Assembly (NCBI GenBank): GCA_009845645.1
Contig: VXZF01000365.1
Location: 1-11,211, forward strand
DNA from: Gemmatimonadota bacterium
Lineage (GTDB): Bacteria; Latescibacterota; UBA2968; UBA8231
Length of the DNA: 11,211 bases
Reading direction: 5' to 3'
This document shows positions 1-6,833 of the stretch, piece after piece. Both the position numbers and the translations under genes were made by a program. Numbering within the stretch: the first letter of the stretch is position 1; each line of letters begins with the position of its first letter. The notes below the pieces were generated by a model. That model was not told where the DNA came from, ran no database searches, and saw only the letters and a program-made list of their open reading frames with translations.

Positions 1-106
1 AGATGGAAAAGAGGAGTAAACGACGTAAAATGATCTGCTACGTGGCGACACACAACGACAGTGGGTTCCGTAGAAGTGCGGTCGGGACGCAAACGCCCGA
101 TCGACG

Positions 107-118
107 AGGAAGAGAAGG
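107..118 (+). promoter_or_regulatory. Shine-Dalgarno supporting ATG 121
   Basis: A purine run GAGGAAGAGAAGG (106-118) precedes ATG 121; AGGAAG at 107-112 is at the best spacing (8 nt). It favours ATG 121 over the in-frame GTG 61. The run also encodes Asp-Glu-Glu-Glu-Lys in the longer frame, so it could be a coincidence of coding sequence. Confidence 0.5.
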
Positions 119-120
119 TA

Positions 121-1938
121 ATGGACAGCACGATGCTCTGGATTAACGAGGGCTTCGTATTGGATGAAGCTGGAAACCTGATCATGACGTCGTACGTCGA
201 TCTGCGCGCACTTGGGAACAGGACGGCCATCCAGACCTTGGTCAAGGGCTGTCGTCGGGAACATGCGCTGGAGGACGCGGAGACGATCCTCGTGTCACCG
301 GTCAAACGGTTCCGGGAGGAAGGCGAGAATCTGATTAGGGACGACCAAGAGGGACTAGCGACGGAAAAGACCGAGGTGGTCAAACCCGAGACGCCGGACG
401 AGGCTTTCAGGCGCCGCCGAGTTGAGGACGTGAACAAAGCCATCGAGCTGTTGGATTCCTGTGTGCGGATAACGCGTCGGGAGACAAGTCGCAGTGTGGA
501 GCGGTCGAGCAAGGATCTCGCTTTCGGCAAGGAGTGGTGGATATTCTCCACCGCGATCACGCCCGAAACTGAGGAGGAGTGGGCGGCGTGGAGAGCTACG
601 CTTGACCCGGCATACGATCACGAATCGGAAATCGGCCAGCCTGCCAAGTTCGCCGAAGCCTTGGGCCGCATGGTGACCGAACAGCTGGGCCCCCAGAGCA
701 AGGACGGCTGGATGCGGGGGTCGATCGGGGATAGGGAAGGCGCGAAAACCAAGCACCCCACCCAGTGGATCGTGCACGGGCCGGTCGTGTACGCCGACCG
801 ACTGTATGACACGCTCATGCAGGACGCGGACGAAGCGACGAGGATTGCGGCGTTGATATTCACCAAGAGCGCGACGCACGCGGCGCAGCGTGAGTACCGG
901 TTCGCGATCCTCCGTGATGGGACCGTCGACGAGAGTGTGCTCTTGACCATCTCGGGGATGATGAGGGATGCGCTGCAGCCAACGGCAACGGGTCTTGTGC
1001 GGCCGGTACTGGAGCCGGTGGACACAACTGCGAACGAAGAGGCCGGGTCACCGTCGCAGGCTAGCGGATCGAAGAAACTTCTCTACAAGCGCACTAGGGC
1101 GGAAGAACGGGTGACGCAGCGGGAAGAGATGCGATCGGAGACTCGGGGACCGGACGGACAGATTCTGTCTTCGGAGAGCGAGTTGCAGGAAAGCGTGTGG
1201 GAGAAGACCTTGACGCAGGACTTGGACGAGGAGGAGCAAGGTGTTGATGCGATGGAGTTGATGGGGAGGGAGGATAAAGACGGTGTCCCGAGGCAAAGGG
1301 AGCAGCAGTCGCTCCGGGATGGCGCACCGCCAGAGCCGATAACGACGGATGAAGACGCGGTCAAGGAGATCGCATCCGAAGAAAGCGCGTCGAGTGACCG
1401 GGGGATTGAGACAAGCGACGACATCTCGGTTTCGCACGGGACCGGCCACGCATACAAGTCGCTCGAGGAGATGTTCCAGGAGATGCTCGAGGACCCTGCA
1501 TTTCCGATGGGCCCGACGTCGGAGCCTTGGGCCGAGGGGGCGCTCAGTCGAGAGGAGGTTCTGAGGATCTACAAGATGGTTGCGACGTTGGCGCACAAGG
1601 TCACGCAGGTCGGCATCGAAAATCGCGAGGCGGCGTCAAGCGCCTGCTGGCAGGCGATACAGTGCATCCGCAACATTTACGTGCGGCTGGGAGATATCGT
1701 GGACACCGTGGCGATCGAGCGGGAACGGTTTGTCGTCCTCCAGATTAAGGAATCAGAAAAACTCAAGGCGACGGGCCGGGTCGTGGTGGCACCAAGCGGT
1801 GCGTATGCCTACTTCTTCAAGCGGTCGGGCGCGGAGCAGGTGGGTCACGGTGAGGGCGAACTGGGGATGATCTTCTTCCCCTTGGGCAGCCAAGTGGAGG
1901 CATTTGGGTCATTCGGTTGGCAGCCAAAGGAGATTTAA
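121..1938 (+). CDS. Large orphan protein, possible DUF2971-like core
   Basis: Function not recognised. The frame is open from a GTG at 61, but ATG 121 is preferred: AGGAAG lies 8 nt upstream, while GTG 61 has no Shine-Dalgarno sequence. Numbered from GTG 61 (625 residues), residues 21-60 are a compact N-terminal segment and 110-305 a folded-looking region. That region holds KEWWIFSTAI (157-166), EEWAAWRATLD (172-182), a VVYADRLYD strand (242-250) and IFTKSATHAAQREYRF (266-281). The order (FS-like strand, W..W/Y segment, Y-D strand, then KS..xxxxxREYRF) recalls DUF2971 proteins, whose C-terminal part usually reads KS..W.yEkEwR; this is inference only. Residues 320-460 are acidic, Glu/Ser/Arg-rich and probably disordered. 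Residues 495-570 look helical or coiled-coil, followed by a short beta-rich tail (571-620). There is no signal peptide or membrane segment. Third-position GC is high, which supports real coding. It stands alone, 178 nt before the next gene. Confidence 0.8.
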   Translation: MDSTMLWINEGFVLDEAGNLIMTSYVDLRALGNRTAIQTLVKGCRREHALEDAETILVSPVKRFREEGENLIRDDQEGLATEKTEVVKPETPDEAFRRRRVEDVNKAIELLDSCVRITRRETSRSVERSSKDLAFGKEWWIFSTAITPETEEEWAAWRATLDPAYDHESEIGQPAKFAEALGRMVTEQLGPQSKDGWMRGSIGDREGAKTKHPTQWIVHGPVVYADRLYDTLMQDADEATRIAALIFTKSATHAAQREYRFAILRDGTVDESVLLTISGMMRDALQPTATGLVRPVLEPVDTTANEEAGSPSQASGSKKLLYKRTRAEERVTQREEMRSETRGPDGQILSSESELQESVWEKTLTQDLDEEEQGVDAMELMGREDKDGVPRQREQQSLRDGAPPEPITTDEDAVKEIASEESASSDRGIETSDDISVSHGTGHAYKSLEEMFQEMLEDPAFPMGPTSEPWAEGALSREEVLRIYKMVATLAHKVTQVGIENREAASSACWQAIQCIRNIYVRLGDIVDTVAIERERFVVLQIKESEKLKATGRVVVAPSGAYAYFFKRSGAEQVGHGEGELGMIFFPLGSQVEAFGSFGWQPKEI

Positions 1939-1989
1939 CAACGGGTCCGTCGCAGGAAGGCTGAGCACCAAGGGTTGTTCGCGAAGGAT

Positions 1990-2041
1990 GGTCCGGGACC
2001 GATCTACGTGGTGGGATAGGTGTTGGGGTTCGGTGCGCACC
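1990..2041. promoter_or_regulatory. Leader region with two short perfect dyads
   Basis: The 178-nt gap 1939-2116 holds no gene. It contains GGTCC-G-GGACC (1990-2000) and the perfect 10-bp palindrome GGTGCGCACC (2032-2041), both upstream of the isochorismatase-family gene. Their centres are about 42 nt apart, roughly four helical turns, which would suit a pair of regulator half-sites. No convincing -35/-10 pair was seen. Short GC palindromes also arise by chance in such DNA, so this is a weak call. Confidence 0.25.
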
Positions 2042-2103
2042 TAGTGGGCCGGAGTGGTGCCCGAGCCTAGCCCCCGGTCGCTCGAAGCCGTCTACTTTGG
2101 GCC

Positions 2104-2110
2104 GAAGGAG
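2104..2110 (+). promoter_or_regulatory. Shine-Dalgarno fixing the start at ATG 2117
   Basis: GAAGGAG sits 6 nt before ATG 2117. It decides between this ATG and the in-frame GTG at 2054, which would add 21 residues that do not resemble the family N-terminus. Confidence 0.75.
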
Positions 2111-2116
2111 ATCTCC

Positions 2117-2749
2117 ATGCTGACGATTGACGGAAAGCAGGTCTGCGAGAGCTTGGCGGAAGTGGTCGACCCGCAGCGAGCAGCGCTCGCGGTGATCGAT
2201 ATCGAGAACGTCCCTATGTGGAACGAGGGCTCGGATCGGGTCGTCTTCGACAAGGTGAAAGTCCTGACCGGCGCGGCACGGCGCTGCGGCGTGCCTGTGT
2301 TCTACTTCTACAACCACCGCGACCGCGGCCTCACCGACGTTTCCGCCGCGGTCATCCGTGCGTGGCTCAACCTGGGCCGCCACCCCGACCGGCTGCACGA
2401 GGAGTTTGAGCCGGACTTCGACCAAGTGCGGGTCCACCCGGGCTTGGAGCCGCAGGAGGGCGATCACATCCTGCCCAAGCACCGGGGCTGCGCCTTCGAG
2501 GGCACGGATTTCGAGCTTCTGCTGCGCACCTTGGGCCGGGAGAGCGTGATCTTGGTAGGCTGCTCCACGGACTGGTGCCTAGAGGCCACGGCTTGGAGTG
2601 CCACCAACAAGGACTACTACGTCGCCGTGGTCGGTGACTGCACGCGCTCCCCCCGCCCGGCTGGCCACGAGGCGGCCCTGCGCCAGTTCCGGGACATCGG
2701 GCTGGATGTGACCACGGCGGAGGAACTGCTCGGACTGTGGGAGGGGTAA
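2117..2749 (+). CDS. Isochorismatase-family cysteine hydrolase
   Basis: A 210-residue protein of the cysteine hydrolase superfamily that includes isochorismatase, nicotinamidase and N-carbamoyl amidases. These enzymes hydrolyse amide, carbamoyl or enol-ether bonds through a Cys-Asp-Lys triad. The triad is visible: D28 in AVIDIEN, K121 in LPKHRG and C154 in VGCSTDWCLEATA. The following A.....DYYVAVVGDCTRS (164-178) is the usual strand after the nucleophile helix, ending with the family's conserved Asp. CAFEGTDFELLL (125-136) matches the SAF..T.L..LL helix. Length is normal for the family and there is no signal peptide, so it is probably cytoplasmic. The substrate cannot be told from sequence: the first motif has E30 and N31 where many members have QN(D/E). 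The gene is monocistronic, converging on the serine hydrolase gene, with a terminator-like hairpin just after its stop. The AllA-like gene in this window could suggest ureide metabolism, but it is 7 kb away on the other strand. Confidence 0.9.
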   Translation: MLTIDGKQVCESLAEVVDPQRAALAVIDIENVPMWNEGSDRVVFDKVKVLTGAARRCGVPVFYFYNHRDRGLTDVSAAVIRAWLNLGRHPDRLHEEFEPDFDQVRVHPGLEPQEGDHILPKHRGCAFEGTDFELLLRTLGRESVILVGCSTDWCLEATAWSATNKDYYVAVVGDCTRSPRPAGHEAALRQFRDIGLDVTTAEELLGLWEG

Positions 2750-2753
2750 GTCA

Positions 2754-2791
2754 GGTGTGGAGCGGGGGCTGCATCGTCACACCAACTTTTT
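2754..2791 (+). terminator. Possible intrinsic terminator after the cysteine hydrolase
   Basis: GGTGTG (2754-2759) pairs with CACACC (2778-2783); the 18-nt loop holds a small inner AGC/GCT stem. AAC and then TTTTT (2787-2791) follow. This is the expected place for the end of the 2117-2749 transcript. The stem is short and overlaps the last codons of the opposing gene, so confidence is modest. Confidence 0.4.
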
Positions 2792-4165
2792 GAACACAAA
2801 AGCTCCCAACTCATAGCTAAGTACGCGATCATCGTCGTCAAACTTAAAGAGGGCGATTTCTCCGGCTGCACGACCTTCGCGAACAAGCCATTCTTCCTCC
2901 TTGTCCGTCGGTTCGAGGACTGCCGGGGCGTGTAGGGAATACGTAGACCCACCGTGCGCCGCAAGCCGCAGGCTGCCATCGCGCACCTCAATATCCACAT
3001 CAATGCCCGGCTCGGCGCGATAATAACCGACAAAACGCCGCAATGCCTCTGGCGTTGGTTCAAGCGCTGGCTGCTCTGGAACAAGCGGCACTGCTTCGTC
3101 GGCATTCAGTATCATTTCAAGTACTTCCTGTGCAATCTCAAGACCTCCGTGCGGGGGCCACATGTTGATGAGAACAACCACGCCTGTTTTCCGCGGAACG
3201 TTAAACCACACTTGTGTGCCAAAGCCGTGAATTCCGCCGCCGTGATTGTGATAGACATGGTCGTCGATGCGGGTTGCTCGCCAGCCTAGACATTGCCCCG
3301 CCGACCAGTCCGGCTCGACGTATTGCGGTTGTTGAATCTCCACCAATGTTGATCCCTTGAGTACCTGTGCCCCGCGGCGATCTCCGCCGTCGGTCTGGAA
3401 TTGGAACGATACCCACTTTGCCAAGTCGCCAACGGTGGAATGCAGTTGCCCCGCCGCTGAAATCCCGTTCAGATGGGCGTAAGGTGCGCGTTCAGGGCGG
3501 TCTTGGTAGGGCGTTGGGTTATAACCGACAAAGAAGTGAGGCCGCAATGCGTCCGTGAGGTCGAAGACCGTGGATGTTAGACCGAGCGGTTCAATAATAT
3601 TGGCGTGGACGTATTCGATGTACGGCGTGCCGGTGACCCTGTACACCACTTCGCCGAGTAACCCAAATGCAAGGTTTGAGTATTTGAAAGCGGAGTCCTG
3701 CGGGATGACAATCCCCGTCTCCGGCAGTTTGCCAATCATCTCCTCGCGGCTTGGGAAGTGGAGATCATTCCAACCGTGCGTCGGCGACTCAGTGACCAAG
3801 CCGGAGCGGTGTGTCAACAATCGTCGGAGCGTCACGCCATTGACATCTCCGTGGATAGCGCGAGCTGAAGCAAATTCGGGAATGTGCTGTGCTAGTGGAT
3901 CGTCCAACTTGAGTTGTCCCGCGTCCCGCAACTGCATAATCGCAGTTGTCGTGAACGTCTTGGTCACGGAGGCGACGCGGGCAATCGTGCTTGTAGTGGG
4001 TTTTTTGCTCGAACCGAGATCGGCTGTGCCGAACCCGCCGAACCAAGCGAGTTCTTGGTCACGGATAACGCCGAGCGCCATGCCGGGCAGTCTGTACTTG
4101 GCAACCGTTGTTGCTGCCAAGCGTTCGATGTCTGGTATCAAAGTTTGGAGAACACAATCTGCCAT
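2777..4165 (-). CDS. Class C beta-lactamase-fold serine hydrolase (CubicO type)
   Basis: A 462-residue penicillin-binding-protein-like serine hydrolase. This family includes esterases, D-aminopeptidases and lactamases, so the name says nothing about antibiotic resistance. The catalytic motifs are present: S66-V-T-K69 (nucleophile Ser and general-base Lys) in ASVTKTFTTTA, Y162-S-N164 in KYSNLAFGLLGEVV, and HGG (308-310) in YHNHGGGIHGFG, which takes the place of the KTG box. LLTHRSGL (116-123) is also typical. Residues 370-462 form an extra beta domain (RRFVGYYRAEPG, VEVRDGSLRL) like the lipocalin/DUF3471-type tail of CubicO proteins. No signal peptide or lipobox is seen, which is unusual because many relatives are exported. 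The start is ATG 4165; only a weak AGAAAGA lies upstream. It follows the broken sialidase-like gene by 36 nt in the same direction, so the two were probably co-transcribed. Base composition is visibly less GC-rich than the 6834-11211 operon. Substrate unknown. Confidence 0.93.
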   Translation of the reverse strand: MADCVLQTLIPDIERLAATTVAKYRLPGMALGVIRDQELAWFGGFGTADLGSSKKPTTSTIARVASVTKTFTTTAIMQLRDAGQLKLDDPLAQHIPEFASARAIHGDVNGVTLRRLLTHRSGLVTESPTHGWNDLHFPSREEMIGKLPETGIVIPQDSAFKYSNLAFGLLGEVVYRVTGTPYIEYVHANIIEPLGLTSTVFDLTDALRPHFFVGYNPTPYQDRPERAPYAHLNGISAAGQLHSTVGDLAKWVSFQFQTDGGDRRGAQVLKGSTLVEIQQPQYVEPDWSAGQCLGWRATRIDDHVYHNHGGGIHGFGTQVWFNVPRKTGVVVLINMWPPHGGLEIAQEVLEMILNADEAVPLVPEQPALEPTPEALRRFVGYYRAEPGIDVDIEVRDGSLRLAAHGGSTYSLHAPAVLEPTDKEEEWLVREGRAAGEIALFKFDDDDRVLSYELGAFVFKKLV

Positions 4166-4201
4166 TTGTAATTGTAATCTTTCTACGGTCGCCGCCGTGC
4201 C

Positions 4202-5091
4202 CTACGCTTGATCCAGCGCCCACCGGGTCGCCGCCACGTGAGTTACGCTGTCACCGAGGGTCATGTAGTACACGGTAAACAGCGAGCCGTCTGAGAGTTC
4301 GACTGTTCGCGGATAACCCAGATCGGCGGGCGTGCCTTTCCCGGCCACCGTCCCATCGGTGGTGAGACCGTCGTCGCGCAGTACGATCTCATCTGCGATT
4401 TCCCACGTTGCGCAGCCGTCGCGAGACAGGCAGGCCCGCACCCCGTACGGAACTCGCCGGTATCCGTAGCTGCAGAGGACATCGCCGCTGCTTAGCAGCA
4501 ACAAGTGCGGAGGATATCCCCACATCTCGGTCTTGCTGACCTCGCTCCAGGTTTTCCCGCCGTCGTCCGAGTGCGTCTGGAACAGGTACTTCTCTTCCTG
4601 TGGAATGCGTTTGCTGCCGCTGGACGTGCGCACCATCGCCACGATGCGTCCGTTCGGCAGCGCTAGGAGCGCGACATCTGCAGACTGTGCTCCACGTGGA
4701 TGCGTTCGGGGAACTCCTCCACTGCAAAACCGCGTCGCGCGAACTCCTCCCTGCGTTCGGGTGGGTACGCGTTGACGGGCCTAGAGATCCTGATCTGGGT
4801 GCCGTCGCTCAGCACGGCGCTTCTCAGCGTCTCCGGGCACTCGCGGTACTGGTCGTCCTTCCCCTCCTCGAACCAGCTATCTCTGCCGTCTGGCGAGAAC
4901 AGTTCCACGTGACCGGTTGAGCCTCCCGCCAGTCCACCTGAATGAGAGTGCGCTGCACCTGCGACGCTGCGCGCCAGCGGCGTGTGGGAGTTCCAGTTGA
5001 AACCGACCCAAAGCTCGTCGCGGTCTCCTTTTACCACGGTCGGGAAGCTGGAATACCGAGCGTCGTCCCAGTACAACACGGAATAATTCAT
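4202..5091 (-). pseudogene. BNR/Asp-box sialidase-like gene split by a frameshift
   Basis: Two minus-strand frames are halves of one exo-sialidase/BNR-repeat propeller. The first runs from ATG 5091 to a stop at 4663 (142 residues; DDARYSSFPTVV near the start, then LRSAVLSDGTQIRISRPVNA). The second is read on to 4202 (146 residues from its first ATG, at 4642). Upstream of 4642 the second frame reads DVALLALPNGRIVAMVR, the normal propeller strand, and it joins HVEHS of the first frame at about 4675-4690. Restoring one base there gives a protein of about 296 residues. The second half has a canonical Asp box, SDDGGKTW, a degenerate one, SRDGCATW, and DLGYPRTVELSDGS with VYYMT, common in environmental sialidase-like proteins. 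Such proteins cleave or bind terminal sialic acid or related sugars; the substrate here is unknown. No signal peptide is visible. The lesion may be a real mutation or a sequencing error. Gene order suggests an operon with the serine hydrolase downstream. Confidence 0.8.
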
Positions 5092-5125
5092 AGGCGTATT
5101 GGTTCAATTGCCATAGATTCGTCCT
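5088..5125 (-). other. Eight-codon leader frame overlapping the sialidase start
   Basis: On the minus strand an ATG at 5114 has AGGA (5122-5125) 7 nt upstream and encodes MAIEPIRL before TGA at 5090-5088. This stop overlaps the sialidase-like ATG 5091 as ATGA. The sialidase ATG itself has no Shine-Dalgarno sequence. The short frame could be a translational-coupling leader. Alternatively it is the true N-terminus of the sialidase, cut off by a second one-base frameshift. The sequence alone does not decide. Confidence 0.3.
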
Positions 5126-5194
5126 AATTGCAAACCATCCAATGATAGACAAACCGCGAACTCGCGCAAAACGCGGGTCTGCAACGAGGATATC
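5115..5194. promoter_or_regulatory. Divergent intergenic region with CGCGA-AC-TCGCG dyad
   Basis: These 80 nt separate the leftward sialidase-like gene from the rightward propeller gene and must hold promoters for both, unless transcription enters from outside. A 5-bp perfect dyad, CGCGA (5155-5159) and TCGCG (5162-5166), lies about 30 nt before ATG 5195, followed by another CGCG at 5172-5175. The stretch 5121-5150 is comparatively AT-rich, as expected of a promoter, but I could not assign a clear -35/-10 pair. AACGAGGA (5183-5190) is the ribosome binding site for ATG 5195. Confidence 0.35.
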
Positions 5195-6748
5195 ATGCAG
5201 CCGATAGATATTGGATCGAGCAAGCAGCTTTTCGTCGACGACCGCTTTATCGCCACTGGCAACGGAGTGGAGCTCACTATGAATCCACCCTACCAAGCCG
5301 CGGAGCCGGTAGTGACCGTCGACGCCCCGTGGGAAGACCCGTCCGACACGAGCTTTGGCATTTACAGCAGCGTGTTGCGGGAAGATGACGGTCGCATCCA
5401 GTTGTGGTATCACGTGCGCAGGGCAAAGGAGGAATCCGAGCTCAGCCTCGACCAAGCCTACGTCGGCTATGCCGAATCGACGGACGGCACCCACTTCGAC
5501 AAGCCGGAGCTGCTCCTGATCGACGAGGGCGGGTCGACCGCCAACAACGTCGTCATCCCGAGCAAGCTCGGTGGCAGCTCGGTCTGGATCGACCCGCATG
5601 CCCCGCCCGAGGAGCGCTACAAGAACCAGTCGAAGGTCTACAATCCCGACGTGGCGATGCAGTTCCACATGCACAGCTCGCCGGACGGCATCCACTGGAA
5701 ATTCCTTCGCCGCTTGCAGCTCCCGCACCGGGGTGGCTGGGATACGCAGAGCATCATTTTCTGGGATCCGGCCATCGGGCGCTACGTCCTCTACACCCGC
5801 CGCTGGGTCGCCAAACGCCACACCACCGCCGAGGGAAACGAGAACTACCGGACGGTTAGACGGCTCGAGTCCGACGATCTGGTCAACTGGGACAACCAGA
5901 AGACGGTCATGTGGCCGGACGAGGCAGACTTGGCGACATACGAGACCGGCGCGCCGTTGGATCCTACCGCGCCGGAAAAACCCTACGGCAGGACGCCGAT
6001 GGACTACTACGGCGCAACTGTGTTCAAGTACCCCGACCCGGACGGCGTGTACGTCATGCTCGCCAACGCCAACTGGTACTGGTTCAACCGCGAGCCGGTG
6101 GTAACCACGGTCCGCGACGACATGGACGTCGTGCGCACCGAGACCCAGCAGATCTACGGGCCCAGCCGCTTCGACGCGCGCCTGTCGGTGAGCCGCGACG
6201 GAGTGAACTTCCAGCGCTGTGGCGGACGCCGACCCTTCCTGAGCCCGGGGCCCGAAGGAAGTTTCTCCTCGCGCATGATCTGGGCCATGCCGCATCCGGT
6301 GCGGATGGGTGACGAAATTTGGATCTACTATAGCGGCACCAACAGGGACCACGACGGCCTCCTCGACCCGGCGGGCAAGGGCCTCCTTTCCGGCATCGGT
6401 CGCGCGATTCTTCGGTTGGACGGGTTCGTATCGGCGGATGTGGGCTACGGCGGCGGCGAAATCGTCACGCCGGTTGTCCGCTTTGAGGGGAAGCGTTTGG
6501 AGCTGAACCTCGACACCGGCGGCGGCGGCGCGGTACGCGTGGAGCTTCAGGATGCAGACGGCCGGCCGGTCAGCGGCTACACAGAGCGCGATGCGTCCTA
6601 CATCTGCGGCAATTCGGTGCGAATGCCGGTGCGCTGGGGGGAGAGCGAGGATGTTAGTTCGTTATCCGGGAAACCGATCCGGATCCGTTTTGTCATGCGC
6701 GACTGCAAGCTGTACGCGTTTCAGTTCGTCGACTCACCGAGCTTGTAA
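5195..6748 (+). CDS. GH32/GH43-like five-bladed propeller protein with C-terminal beta-sandwich
   Basis: A 517-residue protein of a glycosidase-like propeller family common in Planctomycetota, Lentisphaerota and Poribacteria, where members open with G(S)xxQLFVDDxxI. Here that motif is GSSKQLFVDDRFI (7-19). Propeller strand pairs follow: GRIQLWYHVRR (66-76), YVGYAESTDGTHF (89-101), SVWIDPHAPPEERYKN (129-144), MHSSPDGIHWKFL (159-171), SIIFWDPAIGRYVLYTR (186-202), LSVSRDGVNFQ (330-340) and DEIWIYYSGTN (373-383). FWDP resembles the RDP motif of GH32/GH43, but I cannot assign catalytic residues, so hydrolase activity is inferred. Residues 420-513 form a beta-sandwich (FEGKRLELNLDT, GGAVRVELQDADGRPVSGY, KPIRIRFVMRDCKLYAFQF) typical of this family. 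No signal peptide is seen, so it may act on imported oligosaccharides. ATG 5195 follows GAGGA by 4 nt. It is divergent from the sialidase-like gene, suggesting shared control over a common glycan substrate. Confidence 0.88.
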   Translation: MQPIDIGSSKQLFVDDRFIATGNGVELTMNPPYQAAEPVVTVDAPWEDPSDTSFGIYSSVLREDDGRIQLWYHVRRAKEESELSLDQAYVGYAESTDGTHFDKPELLLIDEGGSTANNVVIPSKLGGSSVWIDPHAPPEERYKNQSKVYNPDVAMQFHMHSSPDGIHWKFLRRLQLPHRGGWDTQSIIFWDPAIGRYVLYTRRWVAKRHTTAEGNENYRTVRRLESDDLVNWDNQKTVMWPDEADLATYETGAPLDPTAPEKPYGRTPMDYYGATVFKYPDPDGVYVMLANANWYWFNREPVVTTVRDDMDVVRTETQQIYGPSRFDARLSVSRDGVNFQRCGGRRPFLSPGPEGSFSSRMIWAMPHPVRMGDEIWIYYSGTNRDHDGLLDPAGKGLLSGIGRAILRLDGFVSADVGYGGGEIVTPVVRFEGKRLELNLDTGGGGAVRVELQDADGRPVSGYTERDASYICGNSVRMPVRWGESEDVSSLSGKPIRIRFVMRDCKLYAFQFVDSPSL

Positions 6749-6764
6749 CTGTACGGGTGCGATC

Positions 6765-6783
6765 CGGGTCCGAAGTAGACCCG
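6765..6783. terminator. Hairpin in the convergent gap, possible two-way terminator
   Basis: CGGGTC (6765-6770) pairs perfectly with GACCCG (6778-6783) around a 7-nt loop. It sits in the 85-nt gap between two converging genes (stops at 6748 and 6834). Neither side has a real T-run (TTCTGCC follows on the + strand), so it may be a weak or factor-assisted terminator. Nothing else was seen in 6749-6833. Confidence 0.35.
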
Positions 6784-6833
6784 TTCTGCCTGATCGGCCA
6801 CCGTCGGCCCTGCATGCCTCGGACACACCTGAT

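Noticed and set aside
3..146. Short frame entering from the left edge and ending inside the first gene
   Set aside because: It is open from the window edge and could be the tail of an upstream gene. It has only about 48 codons, a basic, low-information sequence and codon use unlike the neighbours, so it cannot be supported.
1817..2482. Minus-strand open frame of 221 codons
   Set aside because: It overlaps the end of the first protein and the active-site-bearing cysteine hydrolase gene on the opposite strand, and shows no family resemblance.
2777..4165. Antibiotic-resistance beta-lactamase
   Set aside because: The S-V-T-K/Y-S-N/H-G-G motif set with an extra C-terminal beta domain and no signal peptide fits CubicO-type esterases or peptidases better than periplasmic AmpC enzymes, which carry KTG.
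4200..4210. Programmed frameshift as an explanation for the split sialidase-like gene
   Set aside because: No slippery heptamer was seen at the junction (about 4675-4690) and no stem-loop was noted there. A single lost base is the simpler explanation.
4877..6352. Long minus-strand open frame of 491 codons
   Set aside because: It is antisense to the propeller gene and runs through the divergent intergenic gap into the sialidase-like gene. Its His/Arg/Val-rich translation resembles no family, as expected for the shadow of a GC-rich gene.
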